Positions 37,747 to 47,174 of a stretch of 64,000 bases of DNA are shown in pieces. This stretch comes from Granulicella sp. 5B5. Its GTDB lineage: Bacteria > Acidobacteriota > Terriglobia > Terriglobales > Acidobacteriaceae. The stretch lies in contig NZ_CP046444.1 of assembly GCF_014083945.1 (NCBI RefSeq), forward strand, positions 3,162,001-3,226,000, in the 5' to 3' direction. Each line of letters begins with the position of its first letter. Position 1 is the first letter of the stretch. The translations under genes and the position numbers were made by a program. The notes below the pieces were generated by a model. That model ran no database searches, was not told the DNA's origin, and saw nothing but the letters and a program-made list of their open reading frames with translations.

Positions 37747-38955
37747 CTACGTCGAGTAATCCGCGTTGATCGACACATACTCATGCGTCAGGTCGCAGGT
37801 CAGAAAGTGTGCTTTGCCGTCACCCTGCCCCAGGTCGATCGCAATCGTATACTCCCGCGCGGACATCCGCTCATGCACCATTGCCTCGTCGTACTCCGCC
37901 GCGCGAACGCCATAGGCAAACACCGGCAGCCCCGCAATCTGGATCGTCACTTTCATCGGGTCAAAACTCACTCCCGCGCGCCCGGCAGCCGCTAGCAGCC
38001 TGCCCCAGTTTGGGTCCGCGCTGGACCACGCCGTCTTGCACAGCGGCGAGTTCGCAATCGTCTTGGCGATTTGTTTCGCGTCGGTATCATTGTTCGCGCT
38101 GGTAATCTCCAAATTCACCAAGTGCGTCACACCTTCACCATCATCAATCACCTGGTGCGCCAGCGACTGACAAACCCGCCCCAGCGCGGCCTCGAACGCT
38201 GGCACATGCGGCAGCGCCGCCTCCACGCCGCTCTTGCCGCTCGCCAGCAGCAGCACCGTGTCGTTCGTAGACGTATCTCCATCCACCGAGATGCAGTTGA
38301 AGCTGTCCTCAACCGCCGTGTTCAGCATCGCCTGCAGGTGCTCACTGCAAGCCGCCAGATCGGTAAACAGATAGACGAGCATCGTGGCGTGAGGCACCAG
38401 CTGCGGCCCGATCATCCCCGCACCTTTGCAGCAGCCAAAGATTGACACAGCCTTCCCATCCAGCTCGATTGTCTCCTGCGCCACCTTCATCCGCGTGTCC
38501 GTGGTCAGGATCGCCGTCGCAAACGCCGTCGCATGTTCCGCCGTCTCGCCCAGTCCGGCCTTCGCCGCAGGCACCGCGGCGATCAGCTTCTCCACCGGCA
38601 GCGGCACGCCAATAATTCCCGTCGACGACGGAAAGATCTCATCGAACACGCAACCCAACTCCTCCGCCACCGCGATGCAGCTCTTCTGGCAGGCCTCTTC
38701 ACCCGGTAGCCCGGTCGCGCAGTTGGCGTTACCGGCGTTCACCAGCACGCCCGTCACGCGCCCGCCGGTAGCCTTCATATGCCTGCGCCCCACATGGATC
38801 GGCGCCGCCACAAGCTGATTGCTGGTAAACATCACCGCCGCAGCCGCGCCGCCCTCACACACCGCAAGCGCGACATCCGGCTTGCCACTGGCCTTGATGC
38901 CGGCGGTGACAGACGACCATTGAAAGCCGAGAGGGAGGGGGAGCGAGAGACTCAT
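37747..38955 (-). CDS. argJ: Bifunctional glutamate N-acetyltransferase / amino-acid acetyltransferase ArgJ
   Basis: From ATG 38955 the protein has 402 residues. The autoprocessing site is visible as KGAGMIGPQLVPHATML, cleaved before the Thr, which becomes the nucleophile of the beta subunit. VDGDTSTNDT and the oxyanion-type TTDT motif are also present. It transfers acetyl from N-acetylornithine to glutamate (and possibly from acetyl-CoA) in the cyclic arginine pathway. No other arg genes are adjacent. The toxin-antitoxin pair is divergent, 83 bases away. Confidence 0.96.
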   Translation of the reverse strand: MSLSLPLPLGFQWSSVTAGIKASGKPDVALAVCEGGAAAAVMFTSNQLVAAPIHVGRRHMKATGGRVTGVLVNAGNANCATGLPGEEACQKSCIAVAEELGCVFDEIFPSSTGIIGVPLPVEKLIAAVPAAKAGLGETAEHATAFATAILTTDTRMKVAQETIELDGKAVSIFGCCKGAGMIGPQLVPHATMLVYLFTDLAACSEHLQAMLNTAVEDSFNCISVDGDTSTNDTVLLLASGKSGVEAALPHVPAFEAALGRVCQSLAHQVIDDGEGVTHLVNLEITSANNDTDAKQIAKTIANSPLCKTAWSSADPNWGRLLAAAGRAGVSFDPMKVTIQIAGLPVFAYGVRAAEYDEAMVHERMSAREYTIAIDLGQGDGKAHFLTCDLTHEYVSINADYST

Positions 38956-39019
38956 CACTTCAAGAGTATCAACCGATAGTCCGTAGGATCGCTGTTGTGG
39001 CCGTTTATGCAAATACTTG

Positions 39020-39025
39020 TATAAT
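39020..39025 (+). promoter_or_regulatory. Consensus -10 hexamer of the higBA-like operon
   Basis: A perfect tataat at 39020-39025 lies 14 bases before the toxin start and overlaps a short palindrome (atac tt gtat, 39013-39022), a likely site for autorepression by the antitoxin. A -35 such as ttgtgg (38995-39000) is 19 bases away. Confidence 0.45.
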
Positions 39026-39038
39026 TGTTTGGGAGAGT

Positions 39039-39356
39039 ATGCCTAAGCCAGTAGAGTTTCTCGGCACAAGTCGTAGTGATCTTCGTGCGTTTCCTACGCC
39101 CGTCCGTCTGGCAATGGGACAAGAGCTGCGTAATGTTCAGCAAGGGTTGATGCCCACAGACTTCAAGCCGATGCCGACGGTTGGCAAAGGCGCGTACGAG
39201 ATTCGCGTTCGGCTTGACGGAGCGTGGCGCGCAGTATATGTGGCGAAGTTTGAGGAAGCCATCTACGTGTTGCATGTCTTCCAGAAGAAGACGCAGCAGA
39301 CAGCGAAGGACGATCTCGCGCTGGCTGCACACCGCTATCGAATGATCGGAGAATAG
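39039..39356 (+). CDS. RelE/HigB-like toxin (Gp49 family)
   Basis: ATG 39039 with gggaga 4-5 bases ahead gives 105 residues. The sequence PVEFLGTSRSDLRAFP...GVYEIRV-type pattern (KGAYEIRVRLDGAWRAVYVAKF) and VLHVFQKKTQQTAKDDLALA identify a Gp49/HigB-type toxin, which in known cases cleaves mRNA at the ribosome. It is followed after 2 bases by the XRE antitoxin, giving the toxin-first order of higBA systems. Confidence 0.92.
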   Translation: MPKPVEFLGTSRSDLRAFPTPVRLAMGQELRNVQQGLMPTDFKPMPTVGKGAYEIRVRLDGAWRAVYVAKFEEAIYVLHVFQKKTQQTAKDDLALAAHRYRMIGE

Positions 39357-39358
39357 TC

Positions 39359-39667
39359 ATGAAGAAGAACGATCCTCGCTGGACAGACGCAAGCATTACC
39401 CACGGTTCGGGGAACGTATTCATCGATCTCGGTTTCGATGAGGCCGAAGCTCACGTTTTGCTGATGCGTGCAGACTTGATGATTGAGATTGAAAAATTGA
39501 TCGTCGCTAAAGGCTGGACGCAGGCCGAAGCCGCCAAACGCATGGGAATTACACAGCCGCGTGTCTCGAAGCTGCTGAAGCGCAAGTGGGACGACTTCAG
39601 TCTCGACATGCTGCTGACGCTTGCAACGCGCCTGGGTATTCGCTCCGAACTCAAGTTGGCGGCATAG
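39359..39667 (+). CDS. XRE-family antitoxin (HigA-like)
   Basis: This 102-residue protein has a central HTH (LIVAKGWTQAEAAKRMGITQPRVSKLL) of the XRE family and a short Asp-rich N-terminus. It should bind the toxin and repress the operon promoter. The start at ATG 39359 is 2 bases after the toxin stop codon, so translation is coupled. Confidence 0.92.
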   Translation: MKKNDPRWTDASITHGSGNVFIDLGFDEAEAHVLLMRADLMIEIEKLIVAKGWTQAEAAKRMGITQPRVSKLLKRKWDDFSLDMLLTLATRLGIRSELKLAA

Positions 39668-39699
39668 AAATCCCCAAATCGTTGCGGCGTATACTCATT

Positions 39700-41245
<1,546 letters not shown>

Positions 41246-41283
41246 TCACAGCTTGACACCCCATTTACAATAAAGAGGTAGAA

Positions 41284-41312
41284 CAAAGCCCCGGCTCAGT
41301 GCCGGGGCTTTG
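41284..41312 (+). terminator. Strong intrinsic terminator-like hairpin after thiC
   Basis: A 12-bp perfect stem, caaagccccggc (41284-41295) and gccggggctttg (41301-41312), with loop tcagt, lies 38 bases after the thiC stop. The stem's own TTT run serves as the start of a U tract. Confidence 0.85.
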
Positions 41313-41428
41313 TCGTCAAGCGATCTTTGAAAATCCGGGAAACACCAAAGTGCACCCCAAAGGGTATACAAGCCTAACCCCAATCCGCTCCGGATCTTAG
41401 CCCCAAAACCGGGGGAGGGTAGGCGAGG

Positions 41429-42076
41429 CTAACCGCGCTCGTAGTGGAACAGCAACTCCTGCTCGCTCGGCACCGGCTTGCCATTCCGTGTCGCCGGCTG
41501 AAAGGTCCACTGCTGGATCGTCGCCAGCACCGCCGCATCCACACCATCGCCCAGTCCGCGCGCCAGCGTTGACTTCGCGATATGCCCCTGCGCGTCGATC
41601 ACCACATCCACCACCACATCGCCGCGCGTACCGGACGGCAGGTGGCTCAGGTCGGGCTTGGGATACGGATGGTTCATCTCCAGCGCCAGCGTAATGTCGC
41701 CATCACCCAGCGCATCGTCGCCGCTCTCCGTGCCCGTGCCAGGTGTGTCGGAAGGTGTCGAAGGCGTCGGCGCCACCTTCACTGGAGCGGCAATCGCCGG
41801 CGCTGGCGTAGGCTTCTGCACCGGCCGCTCCTTCGCCTGCAACGTCGCAGCCGGAGCACTGTTGCCCGGCGTGAACGTCAGCACAAGGTTGTGCCCGGTG
41901 GCTGCGCCCGGCCGTTCCACGCTGATCAGCTTCGGCACACGATGAACCAGCACGGCAGCGATCACCAGCGCATGTACCGCCAGCGACGCCGTGACCCAGC
42001 GGTTCACCGTCCCGCGCTGCTCCACGGCGGTGGCGCTTGCCAGCAGAACTCGCGTCTCCTTCGGTTCAGTGTTCAT
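41429..42076 (-). CDS. TonB-family energy transducer
   Basis: This 215-residue protein has one N-terminal membrane anchor (about 25-45, VTASLAVHALVIAAVLV), a Pro/Ala-rich periplasmic spacer (KPTPAPAIAAPVKVAPTP) and a C-terminal TonB domain (GDVVVDVVIDAQGHIAKSTLARGLGDGVDAAVLATIQQWTFQPA). It transmits proton-motive-force energy to TonB-dependent receptors, for example the B12 receptor at 14835. No exbB or exbD is adjacent. Confidence 0.92.
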   Translation of the reverse strand: MNTEPKETRVLLASATAVEQRGTVNRWVTASLAVHALVIAAVLVHRVPKLISVERPGAATGHNLVLTFTPGNSAPAATLQAKERPVQKPTPAPAIAAPVKVAPTPSTPSDTPGTGTESGDDALGDGDITLALEMNHPYPKPDLSHLPSGTRGDVVVDVVIDAQGHIAKSTLARGLGDGVDAAVLATIQQWTFQPATRNGKPVPSEQELLFHYERG

Positions 42077-42146
42077 CAGCCCTCGCGACGGCCTGTGCTG
42101 GCCCTTCTTGCATAGGACTCTAGCACAGGCCGCGCGTTAGCTCGGG

Positions 42147-44285
42147 TTATTTTGCAGCGTTCTCCAGCACCGATGCCGCCTCGTTCAACTGTTTCGCCAG
42201 CACCGTCAGCTGTGCCTCTGTACGAGCGTTGTCGTCCGCGTCGATGCCCTCATTCACGCCTGGAATCACCACCGCGGCATAGCCCGTAAACTCGCCCGGA
42301 TCGAAGATCGTGTGCTTGTACCAGGCCCGATGCGGCAGGCCCGCCGGTGTTAGCAGCGCGGTCTCCGCATTGCGCAGGGCATCGTTCACCGAGGCCAGCT
42401 TCGCCGCATCCGGTGTGCCGCTCTGCACCTTGTAGATCGCCTCACCCGCGGCCGCAAAACGCTTTGCGGCCGCCTCCGCACCGTTGAAGTCGGCAGACAT
42501 CTTCGCCTTCTCTGCGCGCACCTTCGCAGCGCTCACAAAGCGTTCCACCTCGGCGCCGTACAGCCGGTAGTCGTAGGGCAGCACATCGGCATCCGCCATG
42601 TGCAGGATCTCCAGCCCGAACACCCGCGCCATCTGCTGCTCATACACAAACGTCGGGTCGGCGTTCTTGATGAACCAGTTGTAGTTATCAAACACCGAGT
42701 GGTACACGCCATAAGGCCCTTCGGAGCCAACATCGGTAGAAGGCACGCCGACGTGCTGGAAGAACGGCGTAAAGTCCGATCCCGAGCCGAGCGTGCCGAC
42801 GCGCACTTCGCTCGCATTGGTCGGCTCCATGCCGCGCCGGCGCGGCGTGTCCTGCTGCGCCTTTAGCCACTGCTCATATACCGTGCCACCCTTCGGACTC
42901 GGCACCTGCTGCGTCACCTGCCGCACAAACTCCTGCAACGACGGCACCGCCGACGCGTTGAACTCCGGCCCGGCCACACCCACGTCCGTGTTGAAGTACG
43001 CCACCGCATGGCTCAACTGCGCCATGTGGCTCTCCACCCACTCCGTCGAGCCGATCAAGCCCTCTTCCTCGGCGTCCCAGCTGCAAACCACGATCGTCCG
43101 CTTCGGCTTCCAGCCCTGCTTCAGCAGAGCGCCCAGCCCATGCACGGCCTCCAGCATCGCAGCCGTGCCACTGTTCGGGTCCACCGCGCCGTACACCCAA
43201 GCATCGCGATGGTTGCCAGCAACCACCCAGTGCTCGGTGTCCTCGCCGGGAATGGTGCCGATAACGTCCCAGATCGTTCGCAGCTTGTAGTCCTGCTCCA
43301 GGTGCATGTGCACCTTCACCGCGCCCGTGCCGCCCAGGTGATAGGTAAACGGCAGCCCGCCCTGCCAGTCATGCGGTGTGGCGGGGCCGTCAAGCGCCTC
43401 CAGGATCGGCGCGGCATCCTTGTACGACAGCGGATTGGCGGGAATAGACGGCTGGTTCATCTTCGCCGGGTCCATCATGCGCGCTGAGTCCGGCAGGTCC
43501 GGCGTCGCGCCCACGCCCGGCGACGACGGATCGCCCGCATAGATTGGCAGAAACTGCACGCTGCCGCGCTGCACACCGCTGTCCGGCCGCATCGGCCCGC
43601 GCGGATACTTGTCGCCGCGCACGTACCCGTCATCCGCTGGGTCGGAGTAGATAATCACGCCCGCCGCGCCATACTGTTGCGCGATGTACACCTTCACGCC
43701 ACGGAAGTTCGCGCCATACCGCACCAGCACGATCTTGCCCTTCACATCGACGCCCAGCTCCTTCAGCTTCTTGAAGTCCTCCAGCGTGCCGTAGTTCGCA
43801 TACACGGCATCGGCGGTCACATCGCCGGAGGCCGAGGAGCCATTGAACGCCGGCAGCACGCGCGGATCGTCCTGGAACGGATCGCCTCCATAGGCCTTCG
43901 GGTCGACGTGCTCCGGCGTTGGCCCGGCCATCAGCTTTTTGCCATTGGCATCCACCGCCGTGATCTCGATCTTCACCGGCTTGTTCAGCCACACGCGGAA
44001 GGGAACAATCTGCGTCTGCAGCCCGGCGGCCTTGAACTTCTCGGCGACATACTGTGCCGTCTTGTAGTCCTCCGGCGAGCTCGCCCAATGCGGCTCCGCT
44101 GTCAGGATCTTCAGCTCCTGGCCCGCGAGCTTCGCGTCCGGCACCGCCAGGAACGTCGAGTCCAGCTTCTGCTGCTGCGAAAAGTCCTGGTAGCCAAAGA
44201 TGCTTGAGGTCTGGGCATTGGCTGCCGTTGCAAAGACGGCGATTGCGGCGAAAGACAAAACGGCCCGTACGCTTGCTCGAATCAT
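42147..44285 (-). CDS. Secreted M28-family peptidase (glutamate carboxypeptidase II / transferrin-receptor-like)
   Basis: ATG 44285, with aggag upstream, opens a signal peptide (MIRASVRAVLSFAAIAVFATAANAQ). Total length is 712 residues. A PA domain (YGAAGVIIYSDPADDGY) is inserted before the zinc peptidase core: NHRDAWVYGAVDPNSGTAAMLE, the catalytic pair in WDAEEEGLIGSTEW and a late His in YHSVFDNYNW. A C-terminal dimerisation domain follows. It would remove residues from peptides in the periplasm or outside. It is typical of acidobacterial genomes, where M28 enzymes are numerous. Confidence 0.93.
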   Translation of the reverse strand: MIRASVRAVLSFAAIAVFATAANAQTSSIFGYQDFSQQQKLDSTFLAVPDAKLAGQELKILTAEPHWASSPEDYKTAQYVAEKFKAAGLQTQIVPFRVWLNKPVKIEITAVDANGKKLMAGPTPEHVDPKAYGGDPFQDDPRVLPAFNGSSASGDVTADAVYANYGTLEDFKKLKELGVDVKGKIVLVRYGANFRGVKVYIAQQYGAAGVIIYSDPADDGYVRGDKYPRGPMRPDSGVQRGSVQFLPIYAGDPSSPGVGATPDLPDSARMMDPAKMNQPSIPANPLSYKDAAPILEALDGPATPHDWQGGLPFTYHLGGTGAVKVHMHLEQDYKLRTIWDVIGTIPGEDTEHWVVAGNHRDAWVYGAVDPNSGTAAMLEAVHGLGALLKQGWKPKRTIVVCSWDAEEEGLIGSTEWVESHMAQLSHAVAYFNTDVGVAGPEFNASAVPSLQEFVRQVTQQVPSPKGGTVYEQWLKAQQDTPRRRGMEPTNASEVRVGTLGSGSDFTPFFQHVGVPSTDVGSEGPYGVYHSVFDNYNWFIKNADPTFVYEQQMARVFGLEILHMADADVLPYDYRLYGAEVERFVSAAKVRAEKAKMSADFNGAEAAAKRFAAAGEAIYKVQSGTPDAAKLASVNDALRNAETALLTPAGLPHRAWYKHTIFDPGEFTGYAAVVIPGVNEGIDADDNARTEAQLTVLAKQLNEAASVLENAAK

Positions 44286-44373
44286 GGGTCCACTCCTGGC
44301 GATATTTCTTAGGAGTGTACGCGATGACTCGGCCTGGCGCACGGACCGCTCAATCATTCGTCCGCAGGAATAT

Positions 44374-44772
44374 CTACACCGGCTGGGTGCAGAACTTGCA
44401 ACGTGTGGCCGCGACTGGAATGTCGCCCAGGCACTGCGGGCAGGCCTTGGTGGTGGGCGGCTCAGCGGCAGGAGGGTTGAACTTCTTCAGCAGATACTGC
44501 GTTGGCAGCACCAGGAAGAAGTACACCACCGCGGCGATCAGCAGAAAGTTGATGATTGCCGTCAGAAAGGTGCCGTACTTGATCTCGCCGCCATTCACAT
44601 GCGCGATCAGATAGTCGAAGTTTGGTTTCCCGATCACCGCGCCCAGCAGCGGGTTGATGATGTTGGTCGTCAGCGCCGTCACAATCGCTGTAAACGCTGC
44701 GCCTATGATCACGGCCACAGCCAGGTCCATCACGTTGCCGCGCAAAATAAAGTCACGAAATCCCTTCAGCAT
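44374..44772 (-). CDS. mscL: Large-conductance mechanosensitive channel MscL with C-terminal zinc ribbon
   Basis: ATG 44772 (MLKGFRDFILRGNVMDLAVAVIIG) with ggagg 6 bases upstream gives 132 residues. The two MscL transmembrane helices (VMDLAVAVIIGAAFTAIV and FLTAIINFLLIAAVVYFFLV) and loop are conserved. After the usual cytoplasmic stretch it ends in CPQCLGDIPVAATRCKFC, a four-Cys zinc ribbon absent from E. coli MscL. The channel opens on membrane tension to release solutes. A second ATG at 44778 lies against the ribosome binding site and is less likely. The upstream open frame to 45075 is a shadow. Confidence 0.93.
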   Translation of the reverse strand: MLKGFRDFILRGNVMDLAVAVIIGAAFTAIVTALTTNIINPLLGAVIGKPNFDYLIAHVNGGEIKYGTFLTAIINFLLIAAVVYFFLVLPTQYLLKKFNPPAAEPPTTKACPQCLGDIPVAATRCKFCTQPV

Positions 44773-44881
44773 TTCCATCCTCCAGTAAGAGTAGTCGGAG
44801 ACACAGTCTCCACAGGGCCCACTTTCCCGGCGAGTATACACGCCGGCCTCAAGTATCCTATTAGCTGTGCATACAGCCTCC

Positions 44882-45589
44882 ATGCGCGTTCGCCTGCTCA
44901 CCTTCGGCCCTCTCAAGTCTGCCCTGCCTGAAGGCGGCCGCTGGTGCGAGCTCCCGCAGGGCGCCTCAGTCGCCGCGCTGCTCGCCGATCTGCGCAACAC
45001 CGGCGTCTTCTCCGAGGCCGCGCTGCACTCCGCCGCCATCGCCATCAACCAGGAGTACGCCGTGCCCACTGCCACGCTTCACGATGGCGACGAGGTCGCA
45101 ATCCTCCCGCCGGTCAGCGGCGGCGCAGACCCTATTCCCGACTCACCGCTGGTCTCCATCACACGTGACCCCATCGACGCCGCGGCGATTCTCGCCTCGG
45201 TCAAGGCCGGTCCCGATGGCGCAGTCGTCGTCTTCGACGGCATCGTCCGCGACAACACCCGTGGCCGCCAGACGCTCTACCTCGACTACGAAGCTTACGA
45301 GGAGATGGCCCTGCGCCAGATGCAGCTCCTCCGCGCCGAAGCCCTGGAGCACAAGGACGCGCGCGAAGTTGCCATCGTGCATCGCCTCGGCCGTCTGCAC
45401 ATCGGCGAGACCAGCGTGCTCATCGCCGTCGCTTCCGCGCATCGCGGCGTCGCCTTCGACGCCTGCCGCTGGGTAATCGACACCCTCAAAAAGACCGTCC
45501 CAATCTGGAAGAAGGAACAGTTTGCCGACGGGGCCGTCTGGGCCGATGGCGAGCCGTTTCCTGAGGACCTTTCCGGAAGCTCACGATGA
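44882..45589 (+). CDS. MoaD-MoaE fusion, molybdopterin synthase
   Basis: A single 235-residue protein combines both subunits of molybdopterin synthase. Residues 1-81 form MoaD (MRVRLLTFGPLK...LHDGDEVAILPPVSGG), whose C-terminal Gly-Gly normally becomes a thiocarboxylate. The chain continues directly through ADPIPDSPLVSITRDPID into MoaE, with RDNTRGRQTLYLDYEAYEEMA, IVHRLGRLHIGETSVLIAV and the catalytic Lys in VPIWKKEQFADG. It inserts sulfur into precursor Z. Because Gly-Gly must be free, the fusion probably needs cleavage after residue 81, as reported for mycobacterial MoaX. GTG 44867 is an alternative start. Confidence 0.93.
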   Translation: MRVRLLTFGPLKSALPEGGRWCELPQGASVAALLADLRNTGVFSEAALHSAAIAINQEYAVPTATLHDGDEVAILPPVSGGADPIPDSPLVSITRDPIDAAAILASVKAGPDGAVVVFDGIVRDNTRGRQTLYLDYEAYEEMALRQMQLLRAEALEHKDAREVAIVHRLGRLHIGETSVLIAVASAHRGVAFDACRWVIDTLKKTVPIWKKEQFADGAVWADGEPFPEDLSGSSR

Positions 45590-46548
45590 AGTTCGCCCCC
45601 ACGGCCGCCACGCTCGCGGTCCTCGTCTCACTCCCGCTCCTCTGTCCGGCCCAGCAGCAGCCCGCACCCGTCGAGCGCCAGCTCCCCCGGGTCCCCGGGC
45701 TCCGCGTCGAGTCCCGCCTCGTCCCCGTCGCCGTCAACGTCGTCGATGAGCACGGCGCACCCGTCGGCGGCCTCACCCAGGACGATTTCGCAATCTTCGA
45801 AGACAGCAAGCCGCAAAAGATCGCCGTCTTCGACCGCGACTCCACCACGCCGCTGCAGATCGTGCTCGCCATCGACGCCAGCGAGAGCGTCTTCGTCGAC
45901 GACCACCTCGAGCATGAGGCCGCCAAGAGCTTCGTCAAAACCATCCTCCGCCCGCAGGACCGCATCGGCGTCATGGCCTTCTCCGACAACGTCGATGAGG
46001 TCGTAGCCTTCACCAACAACCTGCATCGCATCGACGACGGCCTCGACGGTATCCAGCACGGCGACGCCACCGCGCTCTACGACGCCATCTACCTCGCCAG
46101 CCAGCGCATGACGGAAGCACCGCTCACCGCCGCGCGCCGCGTCGTTGTGCTCATTACCGACGGCGAAAACACCACCCGCCACGGCAGCTACGACGCTGCG
46201 CTGGAGCAGGCCGAGCGCGCCGGCGCCATGATCTACTCACTCATCATCGTTCCTGTCGAAGCCGACGCTGGCCGCAACACCGGCGGCGAACACGCCCTCA
46301 TCCAGATGGCCCGCGACACCGGCGGCAAGTTCTACTACGTCTCCGACAAGCGCGACCTCGCCCCGGCCTTCCAGCACGTCTCCGACGACCTCCGCACGCA
46401 GTACACGCTCGGTTACTACGCTCCGCAACGCGGCGCCGACCTCTCCGGGTTGCGACACATCCGCATCGAGCTCAAGGACCCCGCCCTGCGCGCAAAGTAC
46501 AGGTTGCGTTACCGCACCGCCTACTACGCCAACCGCCCTCCGGAATAG
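45586..46548 (+). CDS. Secreted VWFA-related acidobacterial protein with intact MIDAS
   Basis: The 320-residue protein has a signal peptide (MKFAPTAATLAVLVSLPLLCPAQ) and an N-terminal beta segment (RLVPVAVNVVDEHGAPVGGLTQDDFAIFED) typical of the acidobacterial VWFA-related family. The VWA domain has DASES for the metal site, GDATALYDAIY and VLITDGENT. The C-terminus ends with YTLGYYAPQ and an immunoglobulin-like part, as usual for the family. The start overlaps the moaDE stop by 4 bases. Function unknown; exported. Confidence 0.9.
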   Translation: MKFAPTAATLAVLVSLPLLCPAQQQPAPVERQLPRVPGLRVESRLVPVAVNVVDEHGAPVGGLTQDDFAIFEDSKPQKIAVFDRDSTTPLQIVLAIDASESVFVDDHLEHEAAKSFVKTILRPQDRIGVMAFSDNVDEVVAFTNNLHRIDDGLDGIQHGDATALYDAIYLASQRMTEAPLTAARRVVVLITDGENTTRHGSYDAALEQAERAGAMIYSLIIVPVEADAGRNTGGEHALIQMARDTGGKFYYVSDKRDLAPAFQHVSDDLRTQYTLGYYAPQRGADLSGLRHIRIELKDPALRAKYRLRYRTAYYANRPPE

Positions 46549-46589
46549 ATCGCTGCTGCTGTAAGCATAGGAAGCCTTCTGGTGGAGTC

Positions 46590-46670
46590 CATATCTTGAA
46601 GGGGCGGGACTTCAGCCCCGCCGTTCTCGGCGATAGTTTATGGCGGACTTAGCCCCGGAGGGGTAGCGCG
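46590..46670. repeat. Intergenic palindromic repeat upstream of the hfq-like gene
   Basis: ggggcgggacttcagccccgcc (centred near 46610) is an imperfect member of the ggctgaagcc palindrome family, followed by a second short element with gccccggaggggtagcg. The preceding ggtggagtccat also occurs before the groEL palindrome (ggtggaatccat at 23232), suggesting a longer shared repeat unit. Confidence 0.5.
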
Positions 46671-46755
46671 CTCGTGCATCGCTAAACCGCTTTTGGCCGT
46701 CTAACCTACAATCAACGTAGCCAATACTTCGATTTTGAGACGAGAAAACTGAACT

Positions 46756-47034
46756 ATGCCGCTATTCAAAAGAAAACAGAAGGGCCCGCCGGCAGGCGAC
46801 ACCGGCCAGGAGGCGCTCTACCTCAAGAGCCTCAGCGATCGCCAGGTCCCGGTCGCCGTCAAGCTACGCGACGGCGAGGTCGTCCACGGCTGGATCGAGT
46901 ACTTCGACGACATGATGGTGCGCCTCACCCGCGAGGGCAAGCCCAACCTTTTCATCTACAAGACCCAGATCCGCACCATCACAGAAGGTTCGGGCTCGGC
47001 CTCACGCCGCTCTCCGCAGCGCGAGACACTGTAG
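46756..47034 (+). CDS. Hfq-like (Sm-fold) RNA chaperone
   Basis: This 92-residue protein has an Sm1-like strand set (YLKSLSDRQVPVAVKLRDGEVVHGWIEYFDDMMVRL) and an Sm2 strand (NLFIYKTQIRTI). The length and fold fit Hfq. Canonical Hfq has YKHAIST at the proximal RNA site; here it is YKTQIRT, so the conserved His is missing. It probably binds RNA as a hexamer, but the small-RNA pairing function is inferred. Lys/Arg-rich ends flank the core. Confidence 0.82.
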   Translation: MPLFKRKQKGPPAGDTGQEALYLKSLSDRQVPVAVKLRDGEVVHGWIEYFDDMMVRLTREGKPNLFIYKTQIRTITEGSGSASRRSPQRETL

Positions 47035-47084
47035 TTCAGCTCGAAAAGACTCGCGAAGATGTTGTCGTTGAGCTGTGGAGGGAG

Positions 47085-47141
47085 CAGGGGCCTTAAGGCC
47101 CCTGAAACAAGGCTGAACTAGTATGAAGGGGCTTCAGCCCC
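47085..47141. repeat. Palindromic repeat cluster upstream of the inositol monophosphatase gene
   Basis: A perfect 20-base palindrome, caggggccttaaggcccctg (47085-47104), is followed by ggggcttcagcccc (47128-47141), the same sequence in reverse orientation as the one between groES and groEL. Both are flanked by gctgtgga / tccacag at about 47072 and 47151, which could close a larger stem. Confidence 0.75.
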
Positions 47142-47174
47142 GGAGCGTTCTCCACAGAGCTCCCAAAGGAACCT

